Below, piece by piece: positions 7,797 through 10,493 of a DNA stretch of 10,493 nucleotides. The translations under genes were made by a program, and so were the position numbers. The notes beneath the pieces are model-generated. The model searched no databases. It saw only the letters and a program-made list of their open reading frames with translations, and was not told the origin of the DNA. The DNA lies in assembly GCA_031267155.1 (NCBI GenBank), contig JAIRZR010000219.1, positions 1 through 10,493 of the forward strand, given 5' to 3'. Origin of the DNA: Prevotellaceae bacterium (GTDB lineage: Bacteria; Bacteroidota; Bacteroidia; Bacteroidales; UBA932). Each line of letters starts with the position of its first letter. Position 1 is the first letter of the stretch.

Positions 7797-8857
7797 TAGC
7801 GTTCGGCAACTCCGTTCAGCATATCTCTGATATCGTATCTGTAAATTCTTTCTTCCTCAAAAGATACTGCATACATAAATCCGCTGTCGAAATCCACCAT
7901 AAAATTCATAATTTGTCTATCCAAAATAAGTTTACATACCGGATTTCCATTCCAGTCCATAATATGGATTTCCATAACATTACCACCCACAACATCACCA
8001 CCGCAGTACGAGGCACAGATCAGGTTGTCGGAGCAACAAGAAAAGAGATAAAAACACCTGTCATCATCTCCTAAAGATTTGATATACTCATAATCGAATA
8101 AATAGTCGTTTTCGGTAACGGAAATACTTTTGTCCGGATGAACAATATCCAAAATGTCAAGCTGATCCAAGCATCCCGCATTGCTAACAATTTTACTTCC
8201 GTCGGGTTTTATACAGTCGGCTAATGTTGCTATATTTTTATATCTGATATCTGCCGTAATGGGATAGTTAAACATCATTATTTCATCCGTTACTTTTTGT
8301 TTTACGGGATTATATTTGAAATATGATAAGGTTTCCCTGTCTCTGTCAAAAGATTTTATCAGCAGAAGCGTATCATTGACGTAGAGAACTTTTACCGGAT
8401 CCGCAATTTCGGCATTCGAATACTTTATTGTATGCCTTGTCGACAGACGCCCGTCAATATTATTTATGCTTTCGGGTATATTTACGACTTTTATTCTTCT
8501 GTAACCCCAATCGTCTATCACAAGGTAAGGAGAACGGACTTGGCTGAATATCGGCTGTTTGAAATCATCGGGACCTTGCCCCTTGCGAAAAAAGCTGCCT
8601 ATAAGATTCAAACTTTCCAAGTCATAGATTTTGGCAAAATATTCCTGACTGTAAAGACCTAAAATAAGATATCGGTCAATTACCATAACTCCATTAACAC
8701 CTATCGAATCAACATTCAAATGTTCGCCTGCGACCTTATATTCCTTTTCGAACCGTACGGTTTTAATACTGCCGATACCAAAACTTTTCTTGTCGAAACA
8801 GCTGTTTAAGGCTGTGATAACAAATATTACCAATAAAAATAATCTGATATTTTTCAT
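7796..8857 (-). CDS. BF3164-like propeller lipoprotein, copy B
   Basis: This 353-residue paralogue of copy A has the same signal peptide layout (lipobox ALNSC, Cys20), the same RKGQGPDDF motif at 91-99 and the same propeller repeats. It is a predicted envelope lipoprotein of unknown role, with FDKKSF after the cysteine and thus no acidic surface-export signal. It carries a five-residue insertion (VGGNV) relative to copy A. The insertion comes from an imperfect 15-base tandem duplication (7976-7990 and 7991-8005). The stop is one codon earlier than in copy A because CAA became TAA, just before the duplication junction. The start is the ATG at 8857, within an ATGAGTAAAAAA repeat. As the lipoprotein gene next to the NVEALA gene, it is likely the copy in the original position. 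Confidence 0.88.
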   Translation of the reverse strand: MKNIRLFLLVIFVITALNSCFDKKSFGIGSIKTVRFEKEYKVAGEHLNVDSIGVNGVMVIDRYLILGLYSQEYFAKIYDLESLNLIGSFFRKGQGPDDFKQPIFSQVRSPYLVIDDWGYRRIKVVNIPESINNIDGRLSTRHTIKYSNAEIADPVKVLYVNDTLLLIKSFDRDRETLSYFKYNPVKQKVTDEIMMFNYPITADIRYKNIATLADCIKPDGSKIVSNAGCLDQLDILDIVHPDKSISVTENDYLFDYEYIKSLGDDDRCFYLFSCCSDNLICASYCGGDVVGGNVMEIHIMDWNGNPVCKLILDRQIMNFMVDFDSGFMYAVSFEEERIYRYDIRDMLNGVAER

Positions 8858-8880
8858 TTTTTACTCATTTTTTTACTCAT
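8854..8880 (-). other. Eight-codon mini-ORF MSKKMSKK ahead of lipoprotein B
   Basis: Two copies of ATGAGTAAAAAA in tandem form an open frame MSKKMSKK. Its TGA stop overlaps the ATG of lipoprotein B as ATGA. This could be a leader whose translation is coupled to the downstream start, or simply an A-rich start-site leader that happens to be duplicated. There is no evidence that it is translated. Confidence 0.35.
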
Positions 8881-8888
8881 TGTTTTTT

Positions 8889-8930
8889 TATGAGTAGGCA
8901 AGGGGAAAATTATTTCCCCGCCCTCTCATA
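8889..8930. promoter_or_regulatory. Stem-loop between NVEALA gene and lipoprotein B
   Basis: A 7-bp perfect stem GGGGAAA/TTTCCCC with loop ATTA (8902-8919) is extended by an outer TATGAG/CTCATA pairing (8889-8894 with 8925-8930). On the minus strand it is followed by A residues, not T residues, so it is not a classical intrinsic terminator in the operon direction. It may protect or process the mRNA, or lower read-through, making the peptide more abundant than the lipoproteins (inference). The rest of the gap (8931-8979) shows only a weak CCGAG/CTCGG pairing. Confidence 0.55.
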
Positions 8931-8979
8931 ATCCGAGCACAAGTTTCCTGTCATGCTCAGGTAGACATCAATCACTCGG

Positions 8980-9255
8980 TTACTGTGCTGGAGGATTGTA
9001 AGTACAAGTCCTTTTAGTACCTGTACCTTTTCTACCGCTTACCTTTTCACAAGGACCACAATCATAATAATCATTGTTGGGTGAATTGGTACTTGAACTG
9101 TAACAATCTACTGTATTTCCAGTACCACTAGCAAGCGCTTCCCGATTGTACGAGACGATACTAGATGACTTACTTTGCGTATTCATACGCAGGTTCAACA
9201 TTGCAGCCGTAATTATACCTGCTGCAAACAAAATCAAAAATAATATTTTTTTCAT
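8980..9255 (-). CDS. NVEALA-type small exported peptide
   Basis: The 91-residue product has a lysine start and one hydrophobic segment (about 4-20), a short polar linker, then NREALASG at 37-44, which fits the NVEALA-family signature with Val replaced by Arg. The mature-like tail is rich in Ser, Gly, Thr and Asn and holds four cysteines (51, 66, 69, 84), two of them as CGPC. Family members are small predicted secreted proteins of Bacteroidales with no established function. The signature ends in ALA followed by SG, which resembles a signal-peptidase-type cut site, so cleavage near residue 42 is possible (inference). The gene lies 38 bases after the DUF1573 lipoprotein gene and 122 bases before lipoprotein B. 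The 38-base gap is almost pure A/T with no convincing promoter. Part of this gene was copied in the local duplication. Confidence 0.8.
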   Translation of the reverse strand: MKKILFLILFAAGIITAAMLNLRMNTQSKSSSIVSYNREALASGTGNTVDCYSSSTNSPNNDYYDCGPCEKVSGRKGTGTKRTCTYNPPAQ

Positions 9256-9293
9256 ATTTTTTAATATATATAATTATATTTTTTATTTTCAAA

Positions 9294-10259
9294 TTATTCA
9301 TTTATCATTCCTTTAATACGTAACATAATTTTCCCCTGTTCATTATTGCAATGAACTATAACAGCCTTGTTAAAATATTCTTTTTTTTCGGGAGTAATTC
9401 TTACTCTGATTTCCGTACTTTTACCTATTCCTACCGGTTGTTTTTCCCATTCAGGAACGGTACAGCCGCACGAAGATTCTACCTGTTGAATTACCAAAGG
9501 ATTCGTTCCTGTGTTTTTCAGTACAAAAATTGCTTCGGACGTCTTTCCTGTTTGCAAGTCTTTTAATTCCATTTCTGCCCGTTCCTGTTCTACGGTGGTT
9601 ACAAGCGGTTTATCGGATACTTCACTTGTTATGATTTGTTGATACAATTCCATGATTTTAACATTATGGACAGGATTCCCGACAGCTATGACTTTATTGT
9701 CGCTGTCCAGCAGAAAACATTGATACATTATATTATCAGGGAATTTGTTCAATCTGTTCAGTTCGTCGTTATTGTCAATATATACCGGGTATATAAACTG
9801 TTCGTTTGCGAGTATGGACAATAATTCTTTCTCGCTTTTATTCTGAAAATAAAACAGAAAATCTACTTCGGATTTTAATTCCTCCACGTATGGTTTCCAC
9901 ATATGCAAACGCAGTCTGCAACTTGTGCAACCTGTGGAATCCGTGTAAAGCAGTACCTTATATTTTTTTGGAGCAGTACCGGTTTCTGAAATGTAATTTA
10001 ACGAGTCTATGCAAATAGCCTTACTGTTTGAAAACAAAACAGTTTTACCCACCCATTCCGCCAAAATCTTATCTATATCCTTTTCTGCTTCGGTTGCCCT
10101 GTTATATTTGCAGGCGGTAAAACTCAAAGTTATCAAACATATTAACGATATTCTGATTATTGTTTTCGACAAAAACACCCTCTTCCGGATTACCGGAATT
10201 ATACCAAAAACAGTTGTAAAACTGTCGGGCATTGTAAGTATCTTTTTTATCGTATTCAT
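9294..10259 (-). CDS. Lipoprotein with thioredoxin-like CxxC domain and DUF1573
   Basis: This predicted envelope lipoprotein (321 residues from this start) has a hydrophobic signal ending in LITLSFTAC (Cys50). Residues about 65-210 look thioredoxin-like: a strand KVLLYTD, the redox motif CTSC at 111-114 in STGCTSCRLRLHMW, and FIYPVYID with a Pro at 158 in the cis-Pro position. The C-terminal 95 residues are a DUF1573 Ig-like domain with FVLKNTGTNPLVI and SCGCT at 263-267. The start is uncertain. The frame reaches a TTG at 10358, but a TACCTTTG promoter element at 10293-10300 would place transcription start near 10286, favouring the ATG at 10268 or 10259. Either start leaves a long region before the signal core; a GTG at 10178 would give a classic 23-residue signal peptide. 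As first gene of the operon it may act as a thiol-disulfide protein for the cysteine-bearing peptide encoded next (inference). Confidence 0.83.
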   Translation of the reverse strand: MNTIKKILTMPDSFTTVFGIIPVIRKRVFLSKTIIRISLICLITLSFTACKYNRATEAEKDIDKILAEWVGKTVLFSNSKAICIDSLNYISETGTAPKKYKVLLYTDSTGCTSCRLRLHMWKPYVEELKSEVDFLFYFQNKSEKELLSILANEQFIYPVYIDNNDELNRLNKFPDNIMYQCFLLDSDNKVIAVGNPVHNVKIMELYQQIITSEVSDKPLVTTVEQERAEMELKDLQTGKTSEAIFVLKNTGTNPLVIQQVESSCGCTVPEWEKQPVGIGKSTEIRVRITPEKKEYFNKAVIVHCNNEQGKIMLRIKGMINE

Positions 10260-10292
10260 TTTTATCATTAATAATTTTACCAATTTTGAGTA

Positions 10293-10300
10293 CAAAGGTA
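10293..10300 (-). promoter_or_regulatory. Candidate -7 promoter element of the operon
   Basis: On the minus strand this reads TACCTTTG, a full match to the Bacteroidota -7 consensus TAnnTTTG. Transcription would begin near 10286, just before the ATGs at 10268 and 10259. A TTTG at -33 with the usual spacing is not evident; the nearest one is too close. It is the only good match I see upstream of this operon. Confidence 0.45.
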
Positions 10301-10308
10301 AGAGGTGA

Positions 10309-10491
10309 TTCGCAAATTGATTTCCCAATTTTTGCCACAGCATAAAATTTATTCGCAAAAAATGAGTTTTTTTGAGTTTTTGAGAATTTTTTTTGCGAAA
10401 AACGGGAGATTTTTTTGTTGGAAAAGAAGATTGTTATTTTTTGCGAAAAACTGTCATTTTCGATTGGTTTTTTATCATTTTTTGCGAAAAA
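10309..10491. repeat. Array of TTTTTTGCGAAAAA motifs upstream of the operon
   Basis: TTTTTTGCGAAAAA occurs at 10389-10402, 10437-10450 and 10478-10491, with centres 48 and 41 bases apart. Inverted versions containing TTCGCAAA lie at 10352-10362 and 10309-10316. The array lies directly upstream of the candidate promoter and runs to the window edge. No gene is visible in 10301-10493. It may be a cluster of operator sites, or an AT-rich interspersed repeat. Spacing is too irregular and spacers too A/T-rich for a CRISPR array. Confidence 0.5.
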
Positions 10492-10493
10492 AA

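Larger units (their letters stand above)
6694..9065. repeat. Tandem duplication of NVEALA 3' end plus lipoprotein gene
   Basis: Two units lie head to tail: about 7797-9065 and about 6700-7796, each running from the 3' part of an NVEALA gene through a propeller lipoprotein gene. The lipoprotein genes are very similar in DNA sequence over their whole length. The motif AATCAT (plus strand; ATGATT on the minus) occurs at 6694-6699, 7791-7796 and 9060-9065. It thus marks the left boundary, the junction and the right boundary of the duplication. The second unit later lost about 160 bases of NVEALA tail and leader. Confidence 0.75.

Noticed and set aside
8902..8919. Rho-independent terminator after the peptide gene
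   Set aside because: The stem is not followed by a T-tract in the minus-strand direction; an A-run follows instead.
10260..10358. Longer DUF1573 protein from a TTG at 10358
   Set aside because: It would begin upstream of the candidate promoter element and put over 80 residues before the lipid-carrying cysteine.
10352..10493. CRISPR array
   Set aside because: The repeated unit is only about 14 bases, spacing is irregular, spacers are low-complexity, and no cas genes are seen.

Overview
The window looks like chromosome from a member of Bacteroidales (Bacteroidota). Three things point there. One gene encodes a peptide of the NVEALA type, a family known almost only from this order. It sits beside lipoproteins of the BF3164/TolB-like six-bladed propeller type and a DUF1573 lipoprotein. 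The start codons mostly follow A-rich leaders rather than ribosome binding sites, and a TAnnTTTG-type -7 promoter element precedes the leftmost-reading operon. The genus cannot be named from this window.

Layout: a complete recG helicase gene (68-2194, +) is followed by about 600 bases without a confident gene. That stretch holds an open reading tail in the recG frame that looks like a gene remnant (2195-2347). It also holds a 331-bp element with 15-bp terminal inverted repeats and several small hairpins (2470-2800). From 2808 to the right edge every gene lies on the minus strand. In order of transcription (right to left) they are: a lipoprotein joining a thioredoxin-like CxxC domain to DUF1573 (9294-10259), an NVEALA-type cysteine-containing peptide (8980-9255), two closely related propeller lipoproteins (7796-8857 and 6696-7748), an O-antigen ligase/polymerase-like membrane protein with a TPR tail (4861-6699), and a lipoprotein with transglutaminase-like and discoidin-like domains (2808-4739). 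Gaps between the first five are short (38, 122 and 47 bases, then a 4-base ATGA overlap), so they probably form one operon. The last gene lies beyond a 121-base gap and may or may not be co-transcribed.

The most striking observation is a tandem duplication inside the operon. The gap between the two propeller lipoproteins retains a 32-base fossil of the NVEALA gene, still reading as NDCGSEKVSGRK. It is fused to the upstream lipoprotein at an ATGATT hexamer, which also occurs at the lipoprotein/ligase junction and in the NVEALA gene. This gives the duplication breakpoint directly.

Working together (inference): the small peptide carries a membrane-spanning leader, an NREALA motif and a C...CxxC...C tail. 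It is made beside a predicted periplasmic CxxC protein, two propeller lipoproteins and a multi-spanning glycan-ligase-like protein. This is a plausible but undemonstrated system for exporting, cutting, oxidising or glycan-tagging a small peptide in the cell envelope. Several short interspersed repeats have landed in or beside these genes, one of them in frame inside the ligase-like protein.
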